Part shown: positions 1 to 12,600 of the stretch, piece by piece
Layout: each line of letters opens with the position of its first letter
Position numbering within the stretch: the first letter of the stretch is position 1
Source: Strigops habroptila
Taxonomy: Eukaryota; Chordata; Aves; Psittaciformes; Psittacidae
Direction of reading: 5' to 3'
DNA length: 64,000 nt
Assembly: GCF_004027225.2 (NCBI RefSeq)
Contig: NC_044284.2
Span: 39,480,420-39,544,419 of the forward strand
Notes under the pieces: model-generated
What the model saw: only the letters and a program-made list of their open reading frames with translations
The model's database searches: none
Told to the model about the DNA's origin: nothing
Program-made: the position numbers and the translations under genes

Positions 1-523
1 GGGAGAGCAGCTGCGTCAGCATCTGCAGTGGGTGAAGAGGACACAACAGGCAGATGAAGGACATGGTACAAGAACATCAGACAGTCCCAGAGCAGTCTGA
101 AAGGAGCTGCACTGCAGGAGAAGACCCATCAGCCTGTTCTCAAATGCCTGCTGTTGCCCCTGAATCATGGCTGCCATGGCCTGATGTGTCAGCAGAGGCT
201 TGTGCTGGTGCTCCTCAACCAGCTTTGCTCTAATCTTTCCAGCAGCAGGTCTTCAACCTGCCCCATACGGAGATGTGCAGGTGAGACCCTGTAGCAGCAG
301 TTCTGCATACATGGTGAGGTCTCCCACTGGCTCCAGAAGACCAACCCCAAGTGGCTGCCTTTCTGACGAAGGGCACTGTCCTGCTGCAGGAAGTCAGAGC
401 TACCTTCCCTTTGACGAACAGGCTAGGATACCAACTAGTAGTGGTGATTCTATGGGCATCCCACCAAGGCTCCAGCTCACGCTGAAGATGACTCAAGCTG
501 CAGCCCCCCAGCCAAACTTTTAC

Positions 524-673
524 CGCTCTCTTGCCCTCTCCCCTTCGCAGCAGCTGCTTGATTTCTTCCTCCCAGCGCCCTGTGCGGCTCTGCAGCTGCC
601 TGTACTGTGCCATGTAGGTGTCCACCAGGTTAAGGAGAGCACTGGCATCCTGCTTCAGCCGGGTTGCCTCCCC
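524..673 (-). CDS. LAMC2: LAMC2 exon 18: coiled coil (last exon seen)
   Basis: Residues 852-901: [23 protein letters not shown], ending G-E-G-K-R-A. It aligns with human K-Q-K-A-D-S-L-S-S-L and W-K-E-E-A-Q-Q-L-L-Q-N-G-K-S-G. The 150 bp equal LAMC1 exon 23. Donor GTAAAA. Later LAMC2 exons are not seen intact in the remaining 523 bases. Confidence 0.9.
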
Positions 674-3600
674 CTGAAATAGAAAGATGCAATGGCTGCC
701 TGGATGCTCACCAGGAACCACAGCAAGCAGTGACAGATGCATTGCAGCCAGCTGTAGCAACAAAAGGGTGGGAGGATGCGTATCCAATGGCTCTCCAGTG
801 GGAACAGAGCCCTGGGAAGGGCTGAGTTGCTGGCAGGGTAGCAGGGAGAGCAGAGAGAAGAGGGAAAGGGAATCTCCTGGTCCCACAGGCACAAAGCCCT
901 CACCTCAAAGGACCCGATGTCGGTCTTTGTCAGGCGGGACAGGGAGCTGAGGAGCACCAGGCTGCCCTGATAAGCCTTGTCTGCCTCAGAGGCCATCCCA
1001 TCAGCATCAGCTTTCAGGCCTCCAGCCAGCGACTTCAGGTCCTCATACCTGCATGGACAGGAGGTTTAAGAGCATGGTGCCAGCCAAACTGCCAACCTCC
1101 CAGCACATTAATGCTGCCTCCTACATTGACTTGTTCATGCTCTACGAGGCCCCATGCAGATTTATCATGCAGGGAAAGCAAATTACAAACATCCCCTGCA
1201 CCCCAGCCTCTCTACCAAGGTGGGAGTCTGCTGGTTGCTTGCTCCCACTCCAGAAACCAAGGGTGTTTCACACCAGCTGAACCCTCACAGGCTCCAGAGT
1301 GGCTCTGCTAATCCCTGTCCTACCACTGGATGTTTCCTACTACACGTCCCTGTTCAGCCTCTTAACTTCTTTTGGGGCTGTTGTTCACACCAACCAGTGG
1401 TTTGCAAAATCCCAGCACCATGGTGGGCTCTGGAGAGACACCAGCCCAAGAGCCACCCAGACAATACAGGGCTAAATCTACCCTTATGCTAAACCCAGCC
1501 CAGATTTGCAACCACGTATGAAAGTCATCCCCAGGAGCCTGTTCACACACAGGGCATTAAAACCCTTCCCCCAGCTGCAGGCAGGCCTCTGGGAGCATCG
1601 TGGTCTGTGGCGTGGGAAGCAGATGCTCCGCAGAGCTGCTGACCCTCTATCTCCACTGCTCAACAGTGTCAGCAGTCAAAGTCCAGGCAAGACCCTGCCT
1701 TTCTTGCCTCCAGCCACACGTTTCTGCAACTCAGCTGGGGAGGCAGGGAAGGGGGCACAGACACTTGGCCACCCCCCTCCTCCCTCCCATGTCCCCCCAC
1801 TACCCGTGGGTGAACACAGCCTGCACTCACTTCCCTCGCAGCCCTTGCAGGGAGCCTGCGGAGGCCGCCTCTCCACCAGCAGCCGTGCGCACCAGCTCCA
1901 GCGCCTGCCGTGCGTCCTCCTGTGCCGCCTTCACAGCTTGCTCAATGGTGTTGGCGGCTTGTGCATGGCTGCAAAGCACAGGGGAATGCTCGTGAGAAAG
2001 GCTTCCCACAAAAGTTTTCTCCACCAACTTCCTTTAGCATTGTATTCAGCAACGCTGTATTGCACCCTTTGAGGAAAAACAGCACATTTGAGAAGGGGAT
2101 GCATATTTTGCTTGTCCCTTCTGCATCTCCTAAGGGTAGAGGAGCACGAGGGGGAGGAAGATGCTGCCTGTTCCAGCTGGACACCCATAGGCCAAAGTCT
2201 GATCCCAAAAATGCTTCTAAACCACATTCAACTCCACCCTCAAATGCTACTGAGGACAGCTCTGTAGGGCAGTGAAGGCCAGCCTGGCAGCTGCATCTTC
2301 CCCTGCTAAAGGGCTGGTGCAGAGGTGGTGGCAGCCGCAGCCAGGTGTATAGGCAAGGACACCCAAAAAGGACTTTCTGCGTGCCCAGCAGGATCTCAGT
2401 TCCCCTCTTCCCTCTCTCTTGGCTGATGGCAGGAACAACTCACCTGTTGGCCAGTCTCAGAGCCTCCTGGGCCAGCATCAAGAACTGATTCGAGCCCCCG
2501 GGAAGGTTTGAAGTGGGAATGGTCTGAGGAGGGAGGAAGAGAGGCATGAAAGCTCTTTCCTGTCCTCTATCTGATTCAGCAGTGAAAGAGGCAACTGCGG
2601 CACATTAAACCTTCACAGACCCCCAAAGGTCTCTGCCAACACCTCTCCAGCTCCCAGCCCTACAGAAAGGACTGCCAAAATATCTTTAGCGCTCACAAAA
2701 TAAACATAATAACTGGAATACATTAAATTCTTCCTTTCCCCCTGGATTTTTTTCAGCCCTGGGCTAGGTTAGGAGCACATTGCACAAGGATGCTCTTACC
2801 ACCTGACGCAGAGCGGCTGCACTGCGGTCCAGGCCCAGCCTGGCTCTCTCCAGCAGCTGCCGAGTGTCCTGCACCTGCCTCTCATACTGACTCCCAAGGG
2901 ACCTCAGCCTCTCCACCGTTGCCTTGATCTCATCCAAGCGGTTCTGGGAACTGGACCCTTGCCCCTTCATCCTGACCACACGGCTTTCCAGAGACCTGTC
3001 AGAAGCTGGTGAGAAGGAAAGAGAAAGGCTGAAGAGAAACTCATCGCTGAGCAAAAAGGCACAGGCAGCAAAACCCTCCTGATACAGCACAGATGGCCCC
3101 ATCTAAGGGCAGCAGGTGGGGTGGTACCTTGCAGGGTGAGGGCTTCTGCGAGGATGTTCCGCAGCATCTCCTCTGCCAGCTGCATCCTCCCCTCCAGCTC
3201 ATGGCTCTCAGTCCCACCACCAGCTTGTACCTCTGAGAACAGCAGCTCCAGCTCTGCCAGCTGCTGCAGGTACAGGTCCATCTGCAAACATAGCAGACCA
3301 GACCATTAGCCAGCAGAACACCAAACCCACAGTGGAATAACCAGGGCGGGAACCAGGTCCACAGTCTGGCCAGAGGATGGAGAGTAAAGCAAGGGCTTTC
3401 TTTTGATGGGGCACAGCAGGCCAGCAGTACTAGGTTTTGGGGTTTTTTTCCTTTTGTCAGTTGAATTGGTACAAACCCAAAGCCCAAAGTCCAGGCACAG
3501 CTTACAAAATCACTTCTCAGCTGCACCAGGAGGGGATGCTTGAGGATAAGGGTATTGCTGCACTCTCTGCCACTCAATGGCCCTGGGGCTGGCACAGATT

Positions 3601-6600
3601 CTCACCTGGGCTTTCACCTGGCCGTAGCAAGCCGGGCACTCACTCTCTTCACAGTTGGGACCCTCGAAGCCAGGCTTGCAGATGCAGCTCCCATCACTCC
3701 TGCACTTCAGGGGCTCAGCACCAGCAGAGTCACAGGTGCAGGCTGCAGGTCAGAGTGGCACAGGTTCAAAGAAGCCTGTCACCCTCAGGTCTCAGCACAT
3801 ATTCCCATCCACTCTCTCCTCCTGCTTTCCTCCCACTGTTTAGCCCTGTGTTCCGGTTCCCGCTCTCTGCTCCCACTTTCCAGCCTCAGCTTTTGCAACA
3901 TTCCCATTCCTGTGAAGCCACTCCACACTTCAGCGTGGATTTTCTTACTCATCCCAGCTCAGACTGAGCCTGGGTCTCACCTCTGCACTTGTCAGCAGGA
4001 TCGGGGGCCAGGGGGTTCCCAAAGAAGCCGTCTTTGCAGCGGTCGCAATAGAAGCCAGCGGTGTTGTAGATGCACTTGAGGCACTCGCCCGTCTGGCGAT
4101 CGCAGTTCCCCACGGCATTGGGCTCCACGTTGCCGTTGCACTGGCACAGCTGGCAGGGCCGGGAAGCTGCTGGGTCTCCAAAATAGCCGTCAGCACAGTA
4201 CTCACAGCTGGCCCCTAGGAAACAAGAGATGAGGAGAAGCTCATGCTCTTGCCCAGAAGGCAGAGGCTGCCTTGATGCTTCTGCTCCAGAGAAATGAGGG
4301 TGTTCAGCCCCATCAGGATTGGCACAACAGCATCTCCACTCTCCTTGCTGCCACAGCCGATGCACAATGCACCAGACAGGCTCTCAAAAGCTGAGTGCAA
4401 CAACTGACTTCAGGCAAGTCGTTTTTCTGTTTGGTTTTGTTTGGTTCCTCTGCCCCCATTTCTCTATTCCCCTCCCTCTCCACCCATTCTTTTTGATTCA
4501 CATTATCTGTTTAGACAAGAACCTTTCCCCGGGCAGGTAATGTGTGTTTACACAGCTCTTGGGGCTGAAACACCCCGTTACAGGCAGGAGCTGCAGTGCC
4601 ACAGGCAAGCCAGGATGAGAAGATGGGATGATCCACCCAGCTCTGAGTATCCTGGCTCACCGATGCCTGCATCTCCCAGTACAGCAGGTAGAAGCTCTGG
4701 AGAAAGGCAGAGCAGAAGTGACCTGGAGAAGGGCATTACCAGCAGCTCCAGGAGGGCAGCTGTCACAGACAACCTCCTCACCGCCTGGCACCAGTGAGCA
4801 GCCTTGGCCATTGCCACAGGGGCATGCCCTGCAGCTGTGCAGCTGCTGCGGGTCTTGGTAGAAGCCAAAGGGACAGCTGACACTGTTGGCCACGTTTTCA
4901 TCTCCCGAGTAGCATTCACCTGAAGAAGGAAGGAAGGAGCTTAGGGCAGTTTGCTCTCACTCCTGGTGGAACACCCTCCACCGCTCCACTTCCTGGCCAC
5001 CCTCTGCTGGTGGTCATGCCACCCACTGCAGCATAAGCACCTGTGGTCCAGCATCCTCCACTGGATCCCTCACAATCTCCACGCCTGCCCATATCCTCTT
5101 CATTTCTCTGCCCATCAGTGCTTCACTACATGAGAAGGACCATGCTCTGCCCCTGCAGTGGGATCCCAGTGAGAACCTCACTGGCAGGAAGGCTGGCTAT
5201 CACGACACACAGGTGGCTGTATCTCCTTTTTCACAGCTTGTATAGCTCCTAAGGAGGCACACATTGTCATTTGTGCCCCCTATTCAATGCTCAAACATTT
5301 GGAAATTCCAGTTCAGACTTCGAAAATACCAACAGGTTAACTTTGCATTACTTTGGCTTTACGTGGCAACACTGTGGGCTATTTTAACAAGACATGTAGT
5401 AAAACATGTTCATATTTCTGATACCTACTCACACCACATAGAATCACAGAGTCATAAAATAGTTTGGGTTAGAAGGGATCTTTAAAGGTCATCTAGTCCA
5501 AACCCCCTACAAGAGGCTGCTATCTAGGCAGTAGAAAATGCTTTTTCTCTCTCCAATGAGCATCATCTAAACCCAATTTGATCCAAATGCATCTTAACTG
5601 TATTTTTGAATGCAGCACTTCTAGGCCCTGAGAAGTTTTGTCCAGGATGTTGCCTACACTCCAGCTTCCCAAGTCAATAATCCTGTGCTACTCAGTGCCC
5701 CCATACCCTCTACAGCTCAATTTTCAGGACACAGCCCTGTGATCCTATACACCCTACAAGCACAGTGTGGAGGTGGCTTCTCTTACCAGTGTCAGGATCA
5801 CAAATTCCTCCCCCGTGGCAATTGCATGGCACACAGATGCTGAAGGGCCCCTGGCTGGGGGCATCTCTGTGGTAGCCAGGGGCACACCTCTCGCAGAACT
5901 GCCCCCGGTATCCCGCCGGGCACTTGCAGTGCTCCACCCAGGGAGCAGGGACTCCGGCACTGGGTTGTGCTGACACCAGGGTGACGTTGTCAAGGTAGCC
6001 AGTGCCTGGAGGGAGGAACAGCCGGTCAGTCACCCACACCCAGGACCCGCACAGGTCTCCTGTGTCATTACAACGCCCGCAGGCTTTGCTGCCCCACTGT
6101 TGCCATCCTACTCAATCTCTTCATAATTTCATTTTGCCCATCTTAGGGAACTTTTAAAATTATTGTTATTATTTTTTAATACCTTTCAGCAAAGGCGTCT
6201 CCATCAGAGACTTGGCATCTCCAGCAATGAGGAGAAGCCAACCTTGTGCTTGCAAAGCTGTCCCTCACTTACTGTACTCCCCAAAGGTGGCTCGGATCCA
6301 GAGAGCTGTCAGGTTCCCCAGCAGCCTGCGATATTCAAAGTGATTCAGCCTTGGGCTCCACTTGCTGCTTGGGTGCTCATCCAACCTGCCCGTGGGAGGG
6401 GGGAGAAATGGAACTAGTTTCTAAGAAAACGAGATGCCTTGTCAAGAAGATATGGCAGCCCTCGCCTATCTCCCTCCTGAGCTTAAGGTTCTGTGGAACG
6501 ACCTCCACCCATGTGACTGACCCCAAGCAAAATACCCAGCCCAACCTCAAAACAGATTTTTCTACTGCCCCTCTCACCAAGTAACCTCTTCATCCAGGAG

Positions 6601-9600
6601 AGAAGCACCTGAGATGCATCCAGCCCAAATCAGGCAGCTATTTGCCACGTCCAAGGGACCACAGCTGAATCCAGGAGCTCCCTGAAGCTGCAGCATTTTT
6701 TGCTCACCCAGCCCCAGATGCCCCAGCATCACTCTTTACCTGAATGTGTATGTTTGGCTGACACCACAGGGCAGAACCTTCCCCTGGGGCAAGAAGGGGG
6801 CAGTGATTCTCAGGCCATCTCCTTCCAGGACCACATCGTAAGGAGATGGCTGGCGTCCCCCTCGGTCCAGACGGTAATCAAAGGAGAGTGTCTGGCCGTA
6901 GCTCAGCTGCTGGTTCCCAAGGAATTTTGCTGCAAAGGGAAGGAAGGGAGAAAATTAAAAGCTTAAAATCTTGCGTTCCTCCTAAAGGCTCAGTTCATGG
7001 GATCAGACCAAGCAAAGGGACATCATCAGCACTCCCCCTCACTGGTCTCACACCTACCGGGCGCCATGAAGTATGTTGGTTCCGATCTCCTTGCTGGTAT
7101 GAAGGCATCCTGATGACGTGGGGACCACTGGAGCTGGGCTGGGGAGCCGCTTTCATGGACACCTCGCCAGCCTTCAGCACCTGCAGCACCAACAAGGAGC
7201 AGTCAGTAGGGACAGGGAAGGTGTTTCCAGGACTCCAGAAACTTTCTAAAGCTGTCTTTTATCAAAACCCTTTGGCTTCCTACTCCTTGACTTCCGAGGG
7301 AGCACCACAGGTATCTGTGCTGACACATCTGTAAATAAGCCAGGCTGGGTATAGAGGTTTCCTCCCAAGTGGCAGGAAAGACATGATGAAGCAGCCCATG
7401 CTCCCCATTTTCCTCCCATACTCTACTTTCCCTATGATCAAGCCATCCCACCCATCAAACCACAGGTACTCCCAGCAGGGCTGCAAACCAGGCAGCTACT
7501 ACATGCAGCTTGTCAAAGAAAAGGGATGGCAAACATCCCCAGGAGCCTTAGGGATGTCCTGCCTGGGCTTCACCTTGCTGGAAGGTGGAGGTGATGTTGT
7601 AGATGCTGTGGTTGTCTGCACTGACACATGCAGCTGAGTGCCCATAGCAAAAGCAGGGGGAGCATCCTGCAGGATTTCTGGCATCCAAGTTATAGAAGTT
7701 TTGTTTGCACCTGGGAAAGCACAAGAAGGTGACAACATTCAAGTCTGTTTTCTCCTCTTCTTGGCCAACACAACCAGCTTTCTAACAACAGCTGTACAAC
7801 ACAGCCATTGCTGTGGTTCAGGGTCATTGCCAGGCTAGGATGGAAGGATAGGCACATGCAACTGCCAGGGAGATGCAGAACATGCCACACAGTGGTCCAG
7901 CAAGTCCTGCTGACACCCACCTCTCACACCGCTCTCCGGTAGTGCTCCCCTTGCAGACACAGCGGCCGGAGAGGCAGTCCCCCGTGCTGCCAGCCAGGTC
8001 ACATGCACACTGCAGGCTCCTGTAACAAGGACACCAGGAACCTCTACCTGGATTTCCAGCTTGGCGTGGGAGCTCAGTGCCTCCAGATGTTACACAAGAC
8101 AGCAGAGAACTGCCCCCTACTCCCTCCCCCCAAGATACCACTGCCATGCTAGAAGGGGAAAAATAATCAGCAGAGCCATCTCTCTATGTAATTCACCCGC
8201 AGCAGTACGGATGCCAGGCTGAGACAGGGCCCAACACTACCAACCTAGGACACCCCAGAGCACCAGACCCACCTACAAGAGCAAAGAAAAGCTCTGCTGA
8301 GCTTAATAAATCCTGGCTATGTTTAATACACCCTGGCTATGCTCCAACAGGCAGCAACACCCTGAGGAGACACGGGCAGGAGACCGGGCATGGCAGACCA
8401 CCCCTTGCCCTGACCCTTTGACTTTTAGGGCCCCAAAGGAGCAATGGCAGGGTGAAGCAAGGAAGAAGAGGACACAGCGCTAAGGAAGCCAAACCAGAAA
8501 TGCTTCGAAAGGTGTTTAAACCTAGGCTTCATGCAAAGGAAGGGCTTGATTTTTGCATGCACATCTTTGCACGGGGACAGTCCTTGTGAGTGGCACTGAC
8601 ACCAGGAAGACTGACAAGTGGGCAGGTTTTATTTTACATCACCTAGCCTGGCTGTTGCCTGTCTGACATTATCTGGATAACAAAGCAATCGCCTTGGAGA
8701 ATGGTTAGGCTCAGATTTTGGTGCTATTGTGCGACAGTGAGCTCTGCAGGCTGCAATGGAGGTCCAGCCCTGCGTGAGCCTGCTTTCTCATAGCAAGATT
8801 AGCTTAAGGCTATCGGTGTGCTGCCACACACAGACTGCCTCTGCCCTTGCATGTGGTGTTTTCAGCAAGCATAGGTTCTTTACAGCTGCTGGAAGAGTTC
8901 TGGAAGCCAGTCCTCCAGCAGCCCCTATGCCATTGATGGTCACCAGCACTTACTGCCCACTCCTCTGGCACCCGGCCTCAGAGAGGGACTCGAAGCCCGG
9001 CTGGCACTGGTCACATTTCTTGCCCATCACTCCAGGTTTGCAGCTGCACTGGCCATCACTGTTGCACTGTGGGCTGAGGGCACCTGCAGAAAGAGGGGAA
9101 GAGGTTTAGATGGACACCTCCCCACACCCTCCCAGCAACGCTGCTGCAGGACAGGGGAGCAAAGCACCACACCATCACTGCAGCAGCAACTGAGCAACAG
9201 GTCTCCCCTTGAGATACCAGCACAGGGCTAAGACACCAGGTCTGGCTGTTACAGCTGCTTCAGCCTCCCCGACTCATGCAGGAGATTTGGAGGAGATAAA
9301 TCCCAGCAGGCATTGACCAGATGCCCAGGACAAGGATCCTCTTTCCTGACATAAATGTCATTGTGAAGGACAAGACTGAGCCCAGGGCATGCAAACCAAG
9401 CAGAGGATTTTTATTTCTTTGCCAGCCTCTCTGCTAGTAGACATAGGTAGTACATGACTTTGGTGCCTCTACAAGGATCCTATGGGGCCAAGGACCATGG
9501 CAGGATCTTTCATTTCTAACCATCTAATGCATACAGGCACCGAGGAGAGAGGATGCCAGAGCCAAGGGCTCTGTCCTGCAGCTGGGCCCTCCCTGCATGC

Positions 9601-12600
9601 CAGTGGAGTGGGGGGGCAGCCAAGGGGATATTCACCCTCCCCCCACCACCTTAAAGCCTATGGTTCTGTCCTCTTGCCACCTGTTTTTCTTGTGCAGATA
9701 GTGCTTCTAGTGATCTTCCTGCATCAACAGGGACCAACAGGCATTTCAAGATCTACAGCACCTCAGTGCAAGATGTACGAGCTACCTACTTGCACAGCAA
9801 GCAGAAACATGATGAGGATGAAGGAGCCAACACATCTACTGTGTAAGCACCACAAGACCCACAGAAAACACCCCAGAGTTAGAAATCCCATCTTGTAGCC
9901 CTGCAGCCTGCAAAAAGCTGCCGGAGGAGGTGAGAGGCTGAAGCTTCCTATCAGTCCCCAAGCGCCGCAGCACTTTGCACCACCTCCACTCTTGAGGTGC
10001 AACACTGTGAACTGAGGAATTATCCTTTCACTTTTACAATGCAACTAAAAGCCTTTTGCAGAGCCCACCAAACACTGTGGCACCCAGGAAGCATCAGCAT
10101 GACTCAAAAAGCTGGCAAAAGCTGCCACTTCAGTGTTGGGGTTTGGCCACTGTCCTTGAGGACTGCAGCTGGGAGGGGAAAGCAGCTCTCCGCAGGGCAG
10201 CTCCTGGTAGGCATCAGCAGGTTCCTGGTCACCAGCCAAATTCAGGGCAGAACAGAGTAGGGTCCCTCTCAGTGAGGCAGGGATTATTGGTGGAAGTGCT
10301 GGAGGGAAGGGATGCCACCCAGAGGAACCTTGACAGGCTGGAGGAGTGGGCCCATGTGAACCGCATGAAGTTCAGTAAGATCAAGTGCAAGGTCCTGCAC
10401 CTGGCTCAGGGCAATCCTCAATATCAGTACAGACTGGGGGATGGATGAATGGAGAGCAGCTCTATGGAGAAGGACTTGGGGGTACTGGTAGATGGAAAGT
10501 TGGACATGAGGCAGCACTATGTATTTGCAGCCCAGAAAGCCAATCGTGTGCTGAGCTGCATCACCGGCAGCATGGCCAACTGGTTGAGGGAGGTGATGCT
10601 TGCCCTCTACTCCACTCTCATGAGACCCCACCTGGAGCACTTCATCCAGCTCTGGAGCCATAGACCCTGCTGGAGTGGCTGCAGAGCGGGCCATCAAAAT
10701 GGTCAGAGGGCTGGAGCGCCTCTGCTATGGAGAAAGGCTGAGAGCGTTGAGATTGTTCAACCTGGAGAAGAGAAGGCTCCAGGGAGATGTTATTTGGGCC
10801 TTTGAATATACAAAGGGGGATCAATATATAAAGGTGAGCTTCACAAAGGCTTTTAATTGTATTGTAAAAATGAAAGGATTATTCCTCAGCTCATAGTGCT
10901 GCACCTCAGGAGGGGAGATGGTAAAAAGAGAGACTTTTTATCAGGGCCTGTTGTGACAGAACAAGGGGCAAAGGTTTTAAACTGAAAGACAGGAGGTTTA
11001 GATTGGACATAAGGAAGAAAAGTTTTCTGATGAGGGTGGTGGGACTTGGAACACAGCTGTGGATGCCCCATTCCTGGAATTATTCAAGGACAGGGTGGAT
11101 GGGGCTTTGAGCAACCTGGTCTAGTGGAAAGTGTCCCTGCCCATGACAGGCATTTAGACCAGGTGATCTTCGAAGATCCCTTCCAACCCAAACCATTCTG
11201 TGAATATGATTATTTCAGGGGGCAGGTGGGTCTTGAAACCTGGATGTGGTCTGGAGGCACTGAGGGGTTCAAAACTCCCAGCACGAAGCAGTGAAACAGG
11301 AGGACAAGGAGCTCATACGACTTAGGGTGCAGCAATACAGAACTGGGCTCTGTCACGTTCCCAGACAATCCCACCGGGAGTCAAGCCAGCCCAGCGTGCT
11401 CCTCCTGCAATGCTCTGGTCTGGTGTGTAGGGACCCAGAGGCCAGATTAGCCCATGTGTACAGCAAGGGCTAAGAATATGCATGGCAGCAGGCACTTGGC
11501 AGTCACTTTAAGCCCCGCTACGCCCCTGACCCAACCCTGTCCCCCGGCAGACAGCCACGTACCGTGAGGGTGGCAGCGGCAGGGCAGGCAGCAGTCCTCC
11601 TCCCGCTGGCGGAAGAAGCCCTCCTTGCAGCGCTCACAGCGGGCACCCTCCGTGTTGCCCAGGCAGCCAAGGCAGCGGTACCCATTGCCTGTCTCCCTCA
11701 GGAGGTGCCAGTCGAAGATGCACTGCCTGGACATCCCGTTGCAGTCGCACACTGAGGAGATGAAAGAGACACCTCAAATGATGCTTGGAGATGGGGGTAC
11801 CAGCTGTGAAGCTGTAAACCCACCCTGATGGCCAAGGAACAAGCCCAGGCAATGCAAACCTCCTCTTCTTGCTCTGCTAATAACAAGCCCTGTCCTCATG
11901 TCTCTGTGCTTGTCTATCAGACACCCCTGTGCCACTGCTACCCACACCGTGCTCTGCATCCCTTCACTTTGGAGCGATGCCTGATTTCACTGCCGACACA
12001 GCTCAGAATGGACAACTCCCCCTGAGCCAAGGAGACCCACTCCACAGCACAGCATGGCTTCATGTTCTTCATCCTTTCGGAGGCCTTCCAACACAATAAA
12101 GTCTTTGAGTAAGCAGAGGTGGCAAAAAACCCCAAACCAAATCAAACCTGGGTTGTCCTGAGAAAAGAGTGAGGAATCTTACTGGTGAGTTTAGGGAAAA
12201 GGGAAGGATCCCTGACGTTATGTTTTGCTTCACCCAGAGCCCAGAAAGAAAAGCTCAACCAACTTCCACCAGGTCCCTCCATCTGGGTCGGCACACAAGT
12301 GTCCTCCCAGCCAAGCGCAGGGGTGATAAGGAATGGTTTGAGATCAGAGGAGCTTGGCAGAAGTGTGCCAGCCAACAGGTAGATTAAAAAACAACAAAGG
12401 TTTTGGCAGGCTTACACTGGTCATCTCACCCGCCCTCCCCAGGAAGAAAAGCTGCAGCTGCCCACATTGCTGCATGAAAGATGCCAGACACTGCCAGATA
12501 CTGGCAGGTATCAGACATGCCTGCTCCATGTCATCCTTCATTGTCTTGCCCAGGTCTTCTCTTGAAGACATCTCTCATCTATTTGCCAAGCCCTCAGCAG

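Noticed and set aside
230-892. 220-codon minus-strand open frame over LAMC2 exon 18
   Set aside because: Wrong frame: the laminin frame of exon 18 matches gamma-2 and its flanking splice sites, while this frame is interrupted coding and intron read through.
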